60,551 bases of DNA, taken from Planctomycetota bacterium (lineage in GTDB: Bacteria; Planctomycetota; Planctomycetia; Gemmatales; Gemmataceae). A program made the translations under genes and the position numbers. The notes below the pieces were generated by a model. It made no database searches, was not told where the DNA came from, and worked only from the letters and a program-made list of their open reading frames with translations. This document shows, in pieces, positions 18,688 to 28,373 of the stretch (position 1 is its first letter; the number at the start of each line of letters is the position of its first letter). The stretch covers positions 1-60,551 of the forward strand of contig RFZJ01000014.1 of NCBI GenBank assembly GCA_009920765.1, read 5' to 3'.

Positions 18688-18728
18688 AAAAAACCTCGCC
18701 TGAACATAAGTTTGGGCGAGGTTTTTTT
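18688..18728. terminator. bidirectional rho-independent terminator
   Basis: AAACCTCGCC (18691-18700) pairs with GGCGAGGTTT (18715-18724), and flanking A and T runs extend the stem on both sides. It sits between the convergent spermidine-synthase-like gene and the ornithine-cyclodeaminase-family gene and would end transcripts from both directions. Confidence 0.9.
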
Positions 18729-18741
18729 ATTTCGACCTGTT

Positions 18742-19701
18742 CTACCATTCAATTTGCTGCCCCAACCCATCTGCCTTGGCTTTTTGAAACACCTTCAATG
18801 CTACGGCAAGATCTTCAATACCGAGACCCAGCGACTTGAATAAAGTAATTTCGGAAGGATCAACCCTTCCTTTGTAACGTCCACCAATAATCGGTCCCAA
18901 CTCTCGAACTTCACCCCACTTTAACGAACCATCTTCAAACCCCTTTTGAAAATCTCCTGCTTCAAGTCTGCATTGATCACGGCTATCAACCACGATCCTG
19001 CTGAACTTCAACACAGCTTCCGGGGTTAACTCCGCCTTGCCCATGAAGTTCGATCCTATTGCGTTTACATGCATCCCTTCCTTGAGCCATTCTGCTTTAA
19101 AGAATGGATCCCGGACGGAAGTTGCGGTCACAAGAATATCTTTATCCTTGGCAACATCATCGGGGTTTGCCAATGGCACAACTTCAACCCCACAAATCTC
19201 GGTCATCTCTTTTGCGAAGGCATTGCGGTGCTCTTCATTGGGGCTGAAAACTTCAGCCTTGTTGATTTTGCGAACCTTGCATATGGCTATGAGCTGGGTG
19301 CGGGCCTGCTTACCACTTCCAAAAATCCCAACCCGCGATGCTTCTGGATTAGCAAGATACTTCGTTGCGACACCACTGGCAGCTCCTGTTCTTACCTGCC
19401 CAAGATAATCAGCCTGCATTAAGCTAAGTAGATCGCCTGTTTTACCATCAAACAGGGTGAACAGAAACTGGGCGTTACCTTTTCTGGTGGTCGCATAAAC
19501 TTTGGAACCCATGCCACCCAATGTCTTCGCAGATGCTCCCATGGTATGAAGAACCCCGTGATCGGTTACCACGCGGGCCCGATTTATATTCATGGCTTCT
19601 TCAATACCAAGCTTTTTCAGCCCGATTTCAACCCCTTCCATTGCCATTTCCATGGTCAATACTTTACGAACATCATCTTCTTTCAGAAAAAGTACAGGCA
19701 T
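18742..19701 (-). CDS. ornithine cyclodeaminase/mu-crystallin family dehydrogenase
   Basis: The 319 residues show the family's substrate-site start (MPVLFLKEDDVRKVL), Lys/Arg positions around GGMGSKVYAT, and a Rossmann NAD-binding motif VGIFGSGKQARTQL (about 139-152). Members include ornithine cyclodeaminase, archaeal alanine dehydrogenase and ketimine reductases; I cannot tell which applies. GGAG lies seven bases before the ATG. An aminotransferase gene ends 33 bases upstream on the same strand, which suggests joint amino-acid metabolism. No proline or ornithine pathway gene is adjacent. Confidence 0.88.
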   Translation of the reverse strand: MPVLFLKEDDVRKVLTMEMAMEGVEIGLKKLGIEEAMNINRARVVTDHGVLHTMGASAKTLGGMGSKVYATTRKGNAQFLFTLFDGKTGDLLSLMQADYLGQVRTGAASGVATKYLANPEASRVGIFGSGKQARTQLIAICKVRKINKAEVFSPNEEHRNAFAKEMTEICGVEVVPLANPDDVAKDKDILVTATSVRDPFFKAEWLKEGMHVNAIGSNFMGKAELTPEAVLKFSRIVVDSRDQCRLEAGDFQKGFEDGSLKWGEVRELGPIIGGRYKGRVDPSEITLFKSLGLGIEDLAVALKVFQKAKADGLGQQIEW

Positions 19702-19734
19702 ACTGAATCTCCATGGAGTTTATCTTGAAAAAAA

Positions 19735-20931
19735 CTAAACGGCTGTTTTCAGCCAAACTTGAAGCTTATCAAGGCCTGCTTCCAATACTTCCTTGCTGGT
19801 TGCGTAAGAAAGTCTAGCGTAGCCCTCCGCTCCAAAAGCAGACCCTTGAACCAGGTTTACATGGGCTTGTTCTAAAGCCAGCAAACAAAAGGAAGCAGAA
19901 TCAGTTACTGTTTTACCAGCAAAAGATTTGCCAAAATAGGAAGAAACATCAAAGAAGGCATAAAAAGCGCCTGGCGGAACCTTGCACTTGATACCCGGCA
20001 TCCCTTGCAACTTCTTAATTACAAAATCCCTGCGTGATTCAAATTCCTTGCGCATTAGCACAACGCATTCCTGCGGCCCATCCAATGCTGCAATCGCTGC
20101 GGCCTGGCTAATGCTGCATGGGTTACTTGTCTCCTGACTTTGAATATTCGCCATGGCCTTCACCACAGCTTCTGTAGCGATGGCCCAACCAATTCGCCAA
20201 CCCGTCATTGCGTAAGTCTTGCTAACACCGCTTATAGTTATGGTTTTGGCTTTCAAACCCTCCCGCAAAGTTGCAAAGCAAGTGGCCTTGGCATCGCCAT
20301 ACACCAACTGCTCGTATATTTCATCACTGATGACGCCGATATTTGCTTCTAAAACAAGATCAGCAATAGCTTCAAGCTCTTTATGGGTATAGACAGCGCC
20401 CGTGGGATTACTGGGCGAATTAATCAAAAGGAGCTTGGTCTTGGGAGTAATAGCCTTCTTGATCTGGGCTGCAGAAACTTTAAAACCCGCTTCCATGCTG
20501 CATGGAATCAGCACTGGGGTTGCACCTGTCATCAACACCAAATCGCTGTAACTCACCCAGTAAGGCGTGGGAATAATCACTTCATCCCCGGGCCCGACCA
20601 GCGTCAGCAAGGCATTATGGATGGAATGTTTGGCCCCATTGGAAACAATGATTTGATCTGGGGTGCAATCGAGGTTGTATACTTTTTTGTACCAACGAGA
20701 AATCGCAGTTCGAAGCTCGGGAGTTCCATGGGCGATTGTGTAATGAGTCTGGCCCGATTTCATCGCAGCAATCGCAGCCTGACAAATATGATCAGGAGTG
20801 GGAAAATCTGGTTCGCCCAGACTAAAATCGAACACCTTTATACCTTGGGCACGCAATTGCCTGGCCTTGGCACCTGCCGCCAATGTTGCAGACGGCTGAA
20901 CTGACATTGCCAACTTCGAAATTCCAAGCAT
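19735..20931 (-). CDS. class I aminotransferase, aspartate aminotransferase type
   Basis: PLP enzyme of 398 residues. FDFSLGEPDFPTPDHI at the N-terminal side, NSPSNPTGAVY in the middle and the PLP-lysine segment SGVSKTYAMTGWRIGWA (Lys at about 239) identify the fold-type I, subfamily I-gamma-like aspartate/prephenate aminotransferases common in bacteria without a classical AspC. AGGAG lies nine bases before the ATG. Substrate preference (aspartate versus prephenate or aromatic acids) cannot be decided by eye. Likely co-transcribed with the following ornithine-cyclodeaminase-family gene. Confidence 0.93.
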   Translation of the reverse strand: MLGISKLAMSVQPSATLAAGAKARQLRAQGIKVFDFSLGEPDFPTPDHICQAAIAAMKSGQTHYTIAHGTPELRTAISRWYKKVYNLDCTPDQIIVSNGAKHSIHNALLTLVGPGDEVIIPTPYWVSYSDLVLMTGATPVLIPCSMEAGFKVSAAQIKKAITPKTKLLLINSPSNPTGAVYTHKELEAIADLVLEANIGVISDEIYEQLVYGDAKATCFATLREGLKAKTITISGVSKTYAMTGWRIGWAIATEAVVKAMANIQSQETSNPCSISQAAAIAALDGPQECVVLMRKEFESRRDFVIKKLQGMPGIKCKVPPGAFYAFFDVSSYFGKSFAGKTVTDSASFCLLALEQAHVNLVQGSAFGAEGYARLSYATSKEVLEAGLDKLQVWLKTAV

Positions 20932-21042
20932 CTATCTGTCTCCTGCATGAATATTTTAAAACACCGTCAAGGATGATGGACACTCCTGTCAAGGCATTGT
21001 ATCGTACTTAAATTGTAAGTGGAGATCCCCCGGGGAAACACC

Positions 21043-22284
21043 TTGGCTTTAAAGCTGCTAAATATCATACAACGCTACCCCCCCGCCCTGGGAGGTTCAG
21101 AAATTTACTTTCAAAAACTCAGTGAATTTCTGGCTTCGAAAGGACACAAGATATCAGTATGGACAAGCAACGCCATCAATCTTGAATCTTTCTGGGCAAG
21201 AAATCACCCCTGCATCCCCTGCCCGGAAGAAGTTGTAAACAGCGTAAAAGTCCGTAGATTCAAGCTCTTCCATATTCCCTTCCAGCAGTTAATTTTAAAA
21301 ATAATTGCAAAAATTCCCAATCGAAAATTGCAATGCCTTACTTTTTCCCATAACCCCATCATGCCCGGGATGCTTAAACTGGCTTCCCGATGCGATGAAA
21401 CTTTTGATGCGGTTCATGCCGGTTGCTTCCCTTACGCCTTCCCAATTTATGCAGCAATGAAACTTGCAAAAATAAAAAAAATTCCTTTCCTGCTAACACC
21501 ATTTCTTCATCTGGGCAATCTTGATGACCCAAAAAACCGAATCCGCAAAGGATACACCCAGCCTGCTCTTCTCATGCTTGCCAAAAATGCAGACGCCCTT
21601 TTTGCCCAAACAGAATTTGAAGCCCAAACACTTGAAGACCTTGGCATAAATCCTAGAAGAATCCATCTCCAAGGCATGGGCGTTGACCTGCCAGGTTGTA
21701 CCATGGGTAACAGCGCCACACCTCGCAAACTCTGGCAAATAAATCCCAACGACATCATCGTTGGGCACCTCGCAAATTTAAGCTGGGACAAAGGCTCCAC
21801 TGATCTGCTTTCAGCCATGGAAATTCTTTGGCGTAAGGGCAGCAATGTAAAGTTAGTTCTAGCGGGCCCGGCAATGCCTTCGTTTGAAAAAGCATTCCGC
21901 CGTTTCCCCTTCAAGGATAAAGTAATCCGTACAGGCCCACTTTCCCCAGAAGAGAAGAAAGGCTTTTTCGCCACGCTCGATATATTTGCCCTACCCAGCA
22001 GATCGGATTCATTTGGCATCGTGTTATTGGAAGCATGGGCCAATGGCAAACCATGTGTAGTGTACAAGGCAGGTGGCCCGGGAAGCCTGGTCAAACACGA
22101 ATCTGATGGCCTTATTTCTCCCTGCGATGATATCAACAGCCTTGCAACCGCATTGGAAAAACTCATACTCGACAGAAAACTATCCGAACAACTCGGTGCC
22201 ACCGGAAATAGCAGGATCGCCAACGAATTTCTCTGGGACAAAAAGCTCCAGATATTTGAAAATGCTTTAAAATCTTTGGTTTGA
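21043..22284 (+). CDS. family 4 glycosyltransferase (GT-B fold)
   Basis: Typical GT4 features are the N-terminal segment LLNIIQRYPPALGGSEIYFQ with its glycine-rich acceptor loop, a central hinge with VGHLANLSWDKGSTDL, and the donor-site EX7E region SRSDSFGIVLLEAWANGKPC with a following GGPGSLV. The frame is open to a GTG at 21019, but the TTG at 21043 has GGGGA six to seven bases upstream and gives a compact 413-residue protein. The gene stands alone and convergent to the HEAT-repeat operon. Probably builds a surface polysaccharide or glycolipid. Confidence 0.88.
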   Translation: MALKLLNIIQRYPPALGGSEIYFQKLSEFLASKGHKISVWTSNAINLESFWARNHPCIPCPEEVVNSVKVRRFKLFHIPFQQLILKIIAKIPNRKLQCLTFSHNPIMPGMLKLASRCDETFDAVHAGCFPYAFPIYAAMKLAKIKKIPFLLTPFLHLGNLDDPKNRIRKGYTQPALLMLAKNADALFAQTEFEAQTLEDLGINPRRIHLQGMGVDLPGCTMGNSATPRKLWQINPNDIIVGHLANLSWDKGSTDLLSAMEILWRKGSNVKLVLAGPAMPSFEKAFRRFPFKDKVIRTGPLSPEEKKGFFATLDIFALPSRSDSFGIVLLEAWANGKPCVVYKAGGPGSLVKHESDGLISPCDDINSLATALEKLILDRKLSEQLGATGNSRIANEFLWDKKLQIFENALKSLV

Positions 22285-22297
22285 TAAGTGTAAAGTT

Positions 22298-23098
22298 CTA
22301 AGGCTTGATCTTGAGAATGGCATCAAACGCAGCATCGATCACTTTTCCATTTTTATCCTGCAATGCGCCCTGAAGTCCAGGCATGGCCTTGATTGCTTTA
22401 GCCCCCATTTCACCCAGTAATTTTGCAGCGTTTATTCTTACTTCCGCATCTGAATCCATTAAAAGTTTACTAAGTACCAAAACGCCTGGCTCTCCCTTCA
22501 TAGGTGCCAACTTCATTGCAGCATCGATCACGTTTCCTCCTGGTTGATTATTACCCCATCCACAAACTTGTACCATCGCACGCAATGCAAGTTCAGCAAC
22601 ATCCCGTTCAGGAGATCGAAAAGAATTAATCAGGAAAGGTAAAGCGGGATAACCCTTGGAACCAAGTGTTCCCAATGTCGCAAGAGCACGAATTTTTGTG
22701 TCTTTATCAAAATGCTCGGTAAGAATACCAAGTTCTGGAAGTGCTGCAACTGCATCTTCGCCCAACCCAGCAAGGGCAGTGAGGGCCAGCAACCGCACCC
22801 CTTTAGGGCTGTTGGCTGAAAGTTTCGCAAGTGTGGGCACTGCTGTTTTTCCCATCTGCTGCAAAGTTGAAATAGATTTAGTCCTTATTTCCAGATCGGG
22901 ATTAAGTGCCAGCTTTTCTAAAAAGGGGAGACTCTGGGAATCAAACATCCCCAATGCGGAAATGATAATAATTTTCCTGGGAAGTTCAGGATCTGCATCC
23001 AACTCCTTGACCCATTGCTGCAGATTTTTCCCCTGAAACACTTTTTCGGTTTCAAAATTTAAAAAAGGTACAGCAAGCAATCCCAATAAAATTAACAA
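22298..23098 (-). CDS. exported HEAT-repeat protein
   Basis: The 266 residues begin with a short hydrophobic stretch (MLILLGLLAVPFL) that could be a signal anchor, then a GKNLQQWVKEL segment often seen ahead of HEAT repeats in planctomycete secreted proteins. About five to six two-helix HEAT repeats follow, for instance AVPTLAKLSANSPKGVRLLA and VLSKLLMDSDAEVRINAAKL. The start is TTG with GAGGG six bases upstream; no ATG fits. It lies 26 bases after the DUF1501 gene and is the third member of that operon. HEAT solenoids bind partners; no enzymatic role is visible. Confidence 0.82.
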   Translation of the reverse strand: MLILLGLLAVPFLNFETEKVFQGKNLQQWVKELDADPELPRKIIIISALGMFDSQSLPFLEKLALNPDLEIRTKSISTLQQMGKTAVPTLAKLSANSPKGVRLLALTALAGLGEDAVAALPELGILTEHFDKDTKIRALATLGTLGSKGYPALPFLINSFRSPERDVAELALRAMVQVCGWGNNQPGGNVIDAAMKLAPMKGEPGVLVLSKLLMDSDAEVRINAAKLLGEMGAKAIKAMPGLQGALQDKNGKVIDAAFDAILKIKP

Positions 23099-23124
23099 TA
23101 GCCACCCTCATTCATAACAATCAT

Positions 23125-24582
23125 TCAACTTCTAGACTTTTGAAAAATCGCATCCACAGATTTTCCTTTACCATCCTCCGTGGCGTAAAAGGGCCTTTTC
23201 TCAATGTCAAACGCAGTCTTGGGCGATATTCCCATCGCTGTAAAAATAGTCGCATGCATATCAGGGATCGATACCGGATCTTTGGTAACAATCAAGGGCC
23301 TTTCATCTGCAGTAACACCATGAACATGGCCCCTGCGTATTCCACCACCAAACATTACCGCGGAACACGAACCAGTAAAATGCCTGTGTAAGCCGTAATG
23401 TTTGGGCTCTTTTAGAACATCAGACTTGGCGCGCGATTGATCAGAAGCATTACTACCAGGCACACCTTCGATCATCATGTCCCTGCTGAATTCCGTCGCC
23501 AGCACAACAAGGGTACGATCCAGCATACCTCTTTTTTCAAGATCCAAGACAAGCTGGGCTATCGGCCTGTCGATCTGCTGTTTCATATTCGTTAAAGTTG
23601 CATGGCCATTTTCATGGGTATCCCAATGCAGGAATGGAACATACTCGGTGGTAACCTCAATGAAACGGGCGCCCGACTCAGCAAGTCGCCTTGCAAGCAG
23701 GCAGCCTTGGCCAAACCTGCTCGTATTGTAAATGTCATAAATCTCTTTGGGTTCACGCTCAAGTTCAAAGGCTTCGCGCTCGGGTGAACTTAAAAGCCTG
23801 TAGGCATTTTCCATGGATCTCACGATTGAATCACGATGGTAATCACTGGTTTTATCGCCAATAGGACTACGCTGAACCATTTCGCGCCATCGGGCCATGC
23901 GCGCTTCAAATCGTTGCGGAGTCATTCCCTTGGGTGGCCTGACAGAGTTGGCGGCTTCCATGGGGAATGGGATATTAAAAGGGCCATATTCACCACCAAA
24001 GAAGCCAGCAGTGGTGAATGCTTTGAGTTCTTCGGATTCGCCATGCCCTTCGAGTTTTTGGCCGATGTTTATAAAAGCAGGAATCGCAGGGTTACGCTGG
24101 CCAAGCACTTTTGAAATCCATGCACCGATATGCGGTGCCGCAACCGTTTGAGGAGGAATATAACCTGTATGCCAATGATATTGATGCCTCGAATGCAAAA
24201 TGGTGCCAAGATCAGGCATGCGATGGGAACGAACTATGGTGCCTCGATCCATAACTTTTGCAACATTTTCCAAGCCTTGAGAAATACGAACTCCGTCGAC
24301 CACCGTTGGTATGGAAGGAAAAGTAGAAAGAATGGTTTCAGAGCGAACACCCACTTCATAGGGTGTATATCGTTTGGGATCAAAAGTTTCGGGCGAAGCC
24401 ATGCCACCGCCCATCCACAAAAGAATACAGCAATCCGCGGTAGCTTTAGGCTGCTCGACTTTTTCAGCAGAAAAAACCCTGGGCTCGTTCAGGCCCAGGG
24501 TGGTAATACCTGCCCCGGCTAATTGCGCCAGAAATCGCCTGCGTTCCAGGATTTCAGTCATGTTTGGATTATTGTTGTTCAT
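23125..24582 (-). CDS. DUF1501 protein with Tat-type leader
   Basis: The 485-residue protein starts MNNNNPNMTEILERRRFLAQ, a twin-arginine-like leader, and continues as a DUF1501 protein: early ILLWMGGGMASPETFDPK, an HSRHQYHWHTG segment, and a late HWDTHENG and ATEFSRD. DUF1501 belongs to the alkaline-phosphatase-like superfamily, and metal-binding residues appear conserved, but its substrate is not established. The ATG at 24582 has GAGGTG five bases upstream and lies eight bases after the upstream stop; a longer frame to 24633 would overlap that gene. It is paired with the cytochrome/DUF1549/DUF1553 gene upstream, a recurrent planctomycete pairing. Confidence 0.9.
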   Translation of the reverse strand: MNNNNPNMTEILERRRFLAQLAGAGITTLGLNEPRVFSAEKVEQPKATADCCILLWMGGGMASPETFDPKRYTPYEVGVRSETILSTFPSIPTVVDGVRISQGLENVAKVMDRGTIVRSHRMPDLGTILHSRHQYHWHTGYIPPQTVAAPHIGAWISKVLGQRNPAIPAFINIGQKLEGHGESEELKAFTTAGFFGGEYGPFNIPFPMEAANSVRPPKGMTPQRFEARMARWREMVQRSPIGDKTSDYHRDSIVRSMENAYRLLSSPEREAFELEREPKEIYDIYNTSRFGQGCLLARRLAESGARFIEVTTEYVPFLHWDTHENGHATLTNMKQQIDRPIAQLVLDLEKRGMLDRTLVVLATEFSRDMMIEGVPGSNASDQSRAKSDVLKEPKHYGLHRHFTGSCSAVMFGGGIRRGHVHGVTADERPLIVTKDPVSIPDMHATIFTAMGISPKTAFDIEKRPFYATEDGKGKSVDAIFQKSRS

Positions 24583-24590
24583 ATGGCACC

Positions 24591-26507
24591 TCAACTTATC
24601 AATTGAAATTCGGGAAGTAAAAATATCACCCATAGTAAATCTGCAAGGGAATCTGCATCTGGCTTTTCACCCAAAAGCCCTGCGGCCGCAATGAGTTCCG
24701 AAGCATCTGGATTTCTACCAAGAGACCGCATGTAAACATTCTTAATGATCACATCTTTGTTTTTATCTTTAAGCTCTGTAAAGATCTGCTTCCCCCCCCT
24801 GCTGACTATGTCGTGAAAAATAGCCCCAGATGCAAGATCAAGAGCCTCAAGAGTGGTTAGCAATTCCGCACGGGTGGTGACAACCTGCTCACGGTTGGGC
24901 CTGCCCAGAGTTCGCATCAGCATATTGGAATGCACCAATACCGCCCTTACAAAGTTTCGCTTGGCAGAACCGGTTGCCAGCGGAATATCCTTGGGCAATG
25001 GCGCATCAGCTTTTGCAGGTGCGGTGCCGGTTACCAACCAAACTGCATCCATGAATTGCTCTGCAGTCATTCGCTTGAGCATCGGGCCATTAAAAACAAA
25101 GTTTTCCGCTGCAGGCTCTTCAGCAAATGTTGCAGCCTTCAACTGATAAACCTTGGACGAAGTGATATGCCCGATTAGTTTCTTAAGGTCGTATTTATTC
25201 TCCTTAAGAAATGAGGCTAGGTAATCAAGAAGATCATCGTTCCATGGTTTGTTTGCCATCATATCCACAGGATGAACTATGCCACGCCCCATGAACTTCT
25301 GCCAGATTCGGTTGGCAATAGTCCGCGAGAAGCGGCCATTATCAGGATGCGTGACAAGGGTTGCAAGTTGCTCAAGTTTTTTGTCCTTGGGAAGTTTTGG
25401 ATCAATGGAACCAAGTTCGGGCCAGAGAAATCCTGCTACCGCATTCTTCCCGGTCGGTTTATCGCACCTGAAAATCTCAAGCGGCCTATCCGAAACAATT
25501 GCAGCTAATGAGTAAGCATCATCAAGTTTCCAAGTATCGATGAAACTATCGTGACAAGATGCACACTTCATGTTGACGCCAAAGAAAACCTGGGAGATAT
25601 TTTGAGAGAACTGCAACTCTGCAACCTGACTGGCATTCACGCGCCCACGCCATTTGATACCCTTTATAAATCCCTCCGAATCTGCATTAGGCTTGATCAA
25701 TTCCTGCGCAAATTGATCAAAGGGCTTGTTGTTTAAAATAGCGTTATAAAGCCAGGAAGTGATTTGCTTGCGCCCACCATCAATGTACCCCGTGCCTTTG
25801 TATTCATTGCGCAAAAGATCGTTCCAGAAACAAAGCCAATGATCGGTGTAAGCACGGTTATCACGAAGAAGTTCTTCAACAAGTTTTTCTCTTTTTTGTG
25901 GATCAGCATTAGCAACAAAGGCTTCAATTTCCTCCGGAAGGGGCAATAAACCAACTATATCAAGCGATGCCCTACGATAAAAAACATCATCTGTCACCAA
26001 TACCTGATTTCCAGTTTTTTGCTTTGCCAGATAAGGCGCAAGTATACGATCAATCGGATGCCCACTCCCTGCAGGAACCTTGACTTCCCGATACTTTAAC
26101 GGCGCAACATAAGTTCCTGTCTTGAATGTGAAGTTATCGTCCCAGGGAAGCTTGGCATCTATCCAGCGGGCCAGAATATGCACTTCTTTTTCATCAAGCG
26201 CAGTTCCCTTGGGAGGCATCCTTTCTGCAGCATCCTTCGAAGTTATCCGCTTATGAATCTCACTTTTCTTACTGTCGCCTAAAACTACAGCCTTGCTTTG
26301 AATCAAAGCCTGCCTGGTATCAAATGAAACCGATCCTTTGTATGTCCCATTCGTATGGCATGCGGCACAATGTTTTTTAAGGATGGGAACAACCTCATGA
26401 GCAAAGTCTAGAGGTTTTTCCTGCGAAAAAGATACGCCTGTTGCACTGAACAAAAGCAATCCATAACAGAACAACTTCTTCAAGTAATCAAAGCATTTAA
26501 AAAGCAT
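24591..26507 (-). CDS. cytochrome-c/DUF1549/DUF1553 planctomycete protein
   Basis: The 638 residues have a signal peptide (hydrophobic core at about 8-26), an N-terminal planctomycete cytochrome c domain with haem motif CAACH (about 46-50) and MPPKGTALDEKE as likely distal Met ligand region, then DUF1549 with ILAPYLAKQKT and RRASLDIVGLLP, a second CASCH at about 315, and C-terminal DUF1553 (RTIANRIWQKFMGRGIVHPV). The protein is predicted to be periplasmic and haem-bearing; its reaction is unknown. It leads an operon with DUF1501 and HEAT genes. Overall layout is normal for the family, though shorter than forms carrying extra lectin or Ig domains. Confidence 0.92.
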   Translation of the reverse strand: MLFKCFDYLKKLFCYGLLLFSATGVSFSQEKPLDFAHEVVPILKKHCAACHTNGTYKGSVSFDTRQALIQSKAVVLGDSKKSEIHKRITSKDAAERMPPKGTALDEKEVHILARWIDAKLPWDDNFTFKTGTYVAPLKYREVKVPAGSGHPIDRILAPYLAKQKTGNQVLVTDDVFYRRASLDIVGLLPLPEEIEAFVANADPQKREKLVEELLRDNRAYTDHWLCFWNDLLRNEYKGTGYIDGGRKQITSWLYNAILNNKPFDQFAQELIKPNADSEGFIKGIKWRGRVNASQVAELQFSQNISQVFFGVNMKCASCHDSFIDTWKLDDAYSLAAIVSDRPLEIFRCDKPTGKNAVAGFLWPELGSIDPKLPKDKKLEQLATLVTHPDNGRFSRTIANRIWQKFMGRGIVHPVDMMANKPWNDDLLDYLASFLKENKYDLKKLIGHITSSKVYQLKAATFAEEPAAENFVFNGPMLKRMTAEQFMDAVWLVTGTAPAKADAPLPKDIPLATGSAKRNFVRAVLVHSNMLMRTLGRPNREQVVTTRAELLTTLEALDLASGAIFHDIVSRGGKQIFTELKDKNKDVIIKNVYMRSLGRNPDASELIAAAGLLGEKPDADSLADLLWVIFLLPEFQLIS

Positions 26508-26605
26508 GGGTCATATCCATAATAAACAAGACATCTAATAAACAGGCAGGACACACAATTCATAACAAACATCTTAACCTGATTTACACAAACAATGAAT
26601 AGGCA

Positions 26606-26640
26606 AAAGAAAACCCCATGAAAAGTCATGAGGTTTTGCA
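26606..26640 (-). terminator. rho-independent terminator after the DUF1559 gene
   Basis: On the minus strand AAAACCTCATGA and TCATGGGGTTTT form a 12-bp stem with one mismatch and a four-base loop, followed by TCTTTT. In plus coordinates the arms are 26610-26621 and 26626-26637. It lies 28 bases past the stop of the DUF1559 gene. Confidence 0.8.
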
Positions 26641-26664
26641 TTCACACTTGGATTTTGCAGGGTA

Positions 26665-27621
26665 TTATTCCATTCTGCGACCTTGGGTTTTAAACACCAC
26701 GGGGTCGATTGAGTAAGCAATAAATTGAACCGAGCCATCACACAACGCCATGTTCATCCCCCCCGCATGGGCACTGCCAAAACGATCGGTGTTGGTAACA
26801 GTGGGAGTATCTTGGGCTGGGCCATTGGTATTTGTATGACGGAACACATCATTATTGAAACCGGTATACATGGATTCATTGTCACCCGGATCGCCACCAG
26901 TTCGATAATTATTGATGGTCATGTATTTTTCGCCAACGAAATAAGTATTACTTGTGCCTCGCGTGATATCTCCAAACTTTATCTCAGAGCGAACAAAAAC
27001 CACTCCGGTCATCAAAGCAACATCCCCGGCAATACCGTTCCAGGTGGAAGGCGTATCTCCTGCAGCAATTGACCCAGGGCCAGCATTGAGTTCACATTTA
27101 TAATCCCCCGCACAGGCGGCATAATCGGTACGGGCAAGCATTGCGGGAGTTGGGCTGGTTTCATAATAGGAATAACCCATACCGTTAGGAAACGGGCCTC
27201 GATCCCTGCGCGTTGGGCAATTATAAATACCCACGGTTGTTTCACATCGTTTTGAATTTCCGGCTTGGTCTGCTGCAGAACCAGATGCTCCACCAAGTTC
27301 AAAAAGTGCCTTTTGTTCTACAAAAGGAAGCATATTATAGACCCAACCGCCAGGCTGATCTTTACCGGTTCCTCTTCCAGCTATTCCAACCCAGTACCAC
27401 CCCCAACCACCGGAGGGAAACCGATTAAAGACATCATGATGCGAATGCACCCCCAAGGAAATTTGCTTTAGGTTGTTCGTGCATTGCAAACGATTTGCGG
27501 CCTCACGAACTTTTTGTACCGCCGGCAAAAGTAATCCTATAAGAATGGCAATGATGGCTATAACCACCAAAAGTTCAATGAGTGTAAATCCTGGCTTTCG
27601 AATTCGTTCAGATTGATCCAT
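26665..27621 (-). CDS. DUF1559 prepilin-type secreted protein
   Basis: The 318-residue protein has a type IV prepilin leader (short charged start, then [20 protein letters not shown] with the processing site between G and F and Glu at position +5). The DUF1559 body follows with [20 protein letters not shown] and a C-terminal [20 protein letters not shown], the family's closing signature. Such proteins are highly expanded in planctomycetes and resemble type II secretion pseudopilins; function is not established. The ATG at 27621 has GGAG nine bases upstream; a longer frame starts at 27639 without a ribosome site. A terminator follows. Confidence 0.92.
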   Translation of the reverse strand: MDQSERIRKPGFTLIELLVVIAIIAILIGLLLPAVQKVREAANRLQCTNNLKQISLGVHSHHDVFNRFPSGGWGWYWVGIAGRGTGKDQPGGWVYNMLPFVEQKALFELGGASGSAADQAGNSKRCETTVGIYNCPTRRDRGPFPNGMGYSYYETSPTPAMLARTDYAACAGDYKCELNAGPGSIAAGDTPSTWNGIAGDVALMTGVVFVRSEIKFGDITRGTSNTYFVGEKYMTINNYRTGGDPGDNESMYTGFNNDVFRHTNTNGPAQDTPTVTNTDRFGSAHAGGMNMALCDGSVQFIAYSIDPVVFKTQGRRME

Positions 27622-27654
27622 AGTTCCAGTCTCCATCAAGAAGAAAGATATGAA

Positions 27655-28272
27655 TTATTTTGATGAAACTTTAATATCAAAGCTATCGCCACCCCGACCC
27701 ATTCTATCAAGTGCAATTTCCTTGCCAAAAATAGTATTTTCATTAAATCGGGCAGGCAACGTTAAAGATCCATCTTTATTCACCTTGATTTTATAAAAAC
27801 CGGGCTGAACCCCCTCAAAATCCTGCCCATCCTGCTTGAATCTAACCATGCCGTTTGCATCCGACTTACCCTTGGCTGCTTTTATTGCATCTAACATGAA
27901 TTTCTCAGGTACCATCTCCACTTCAATATCAGTTTTTTTTGCACCGTCGATTGCAATTGAGCAGGAAAAAGAAATAAGAGCCATTCCCTGAGCAGAATAT
28001 TTATTTAATCTCTGCTCGATCTCTTCTAGGCTTAACTTACCATCGCCATTGGAATCAATCATCTTTTCAGCTTCCTTCAACGAAGGGGCCTTTTTAAGCT
28101 CAGTCTGGTCAATAAAACCATCTTTATTTGTGTCGTATTCATCCATGGCTGCATTTGCTGAAGCAGAAGCATTAATTTTCGGAATCACGGGCGCAGGTGG
28201 TCCACCCCCACAACCTAACATCGAGGAAGCCAAACCCAGCATCATGGAATAAGCAATAACCGTTTTAAGCAT
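27655..28272 (-). CDS. EF-hand lipoprotein
   Basis: The 205 residues start with a lipoprotein signal ending in SSMLGCGGG, where Cys21 would be lipidated. Two EF-hand loops follow: DTNKDGFIDQTE (about 48-59) and DSNGDGKLSLEE (about 73-84), both with full calcium ligands. The C-terminal half resembles a small beta domain with FEGVQPGFYKIKVNKDGSLT, as in planctomycete transthyretin-like lipoproteins that accompany DUF1559 genes. It sits 33 bases upstream of the DUF1559 gene and is probably co-transcribed with it. Outer-membrane or periplasmic anchoring is inferred. Confidence 0.85.
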   Translation of the reverse strand: MLKTVIAYSMMLGLASSMLGCGGGPPAPVIPKINASASANAAMDEYDTNKDGFIDQTELKKAPSLKEAEKMIDSNGDGKLSLEEIEQRLNKYSAQGMALISFSCSIAIDGAKKTDIEVEMVPEKFMLDAIKAAKGKSDANGMVRFKQDGQDFEGVQPGFYKIKVNKDGSLTLPARFNENTIFGKEIALDRMGRGGDSFDIKVSSK

Positions 28273-28373
28273 AGAATTATTTATACTTCTATCAAAGAAA
28301 TTTAAACGACTAACACTTTAATTATGCTTGCTTTAAAATCGTTTAACAATCCAAATATTTCAAAAAAACAAAT

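Noticed and set aside
21507..22241. 244-codon minus-strand frame inside the GT4 gene
   Set aside because: Shadow of a recognised glycosyltransferase; composition is that of reversed coding sequence.
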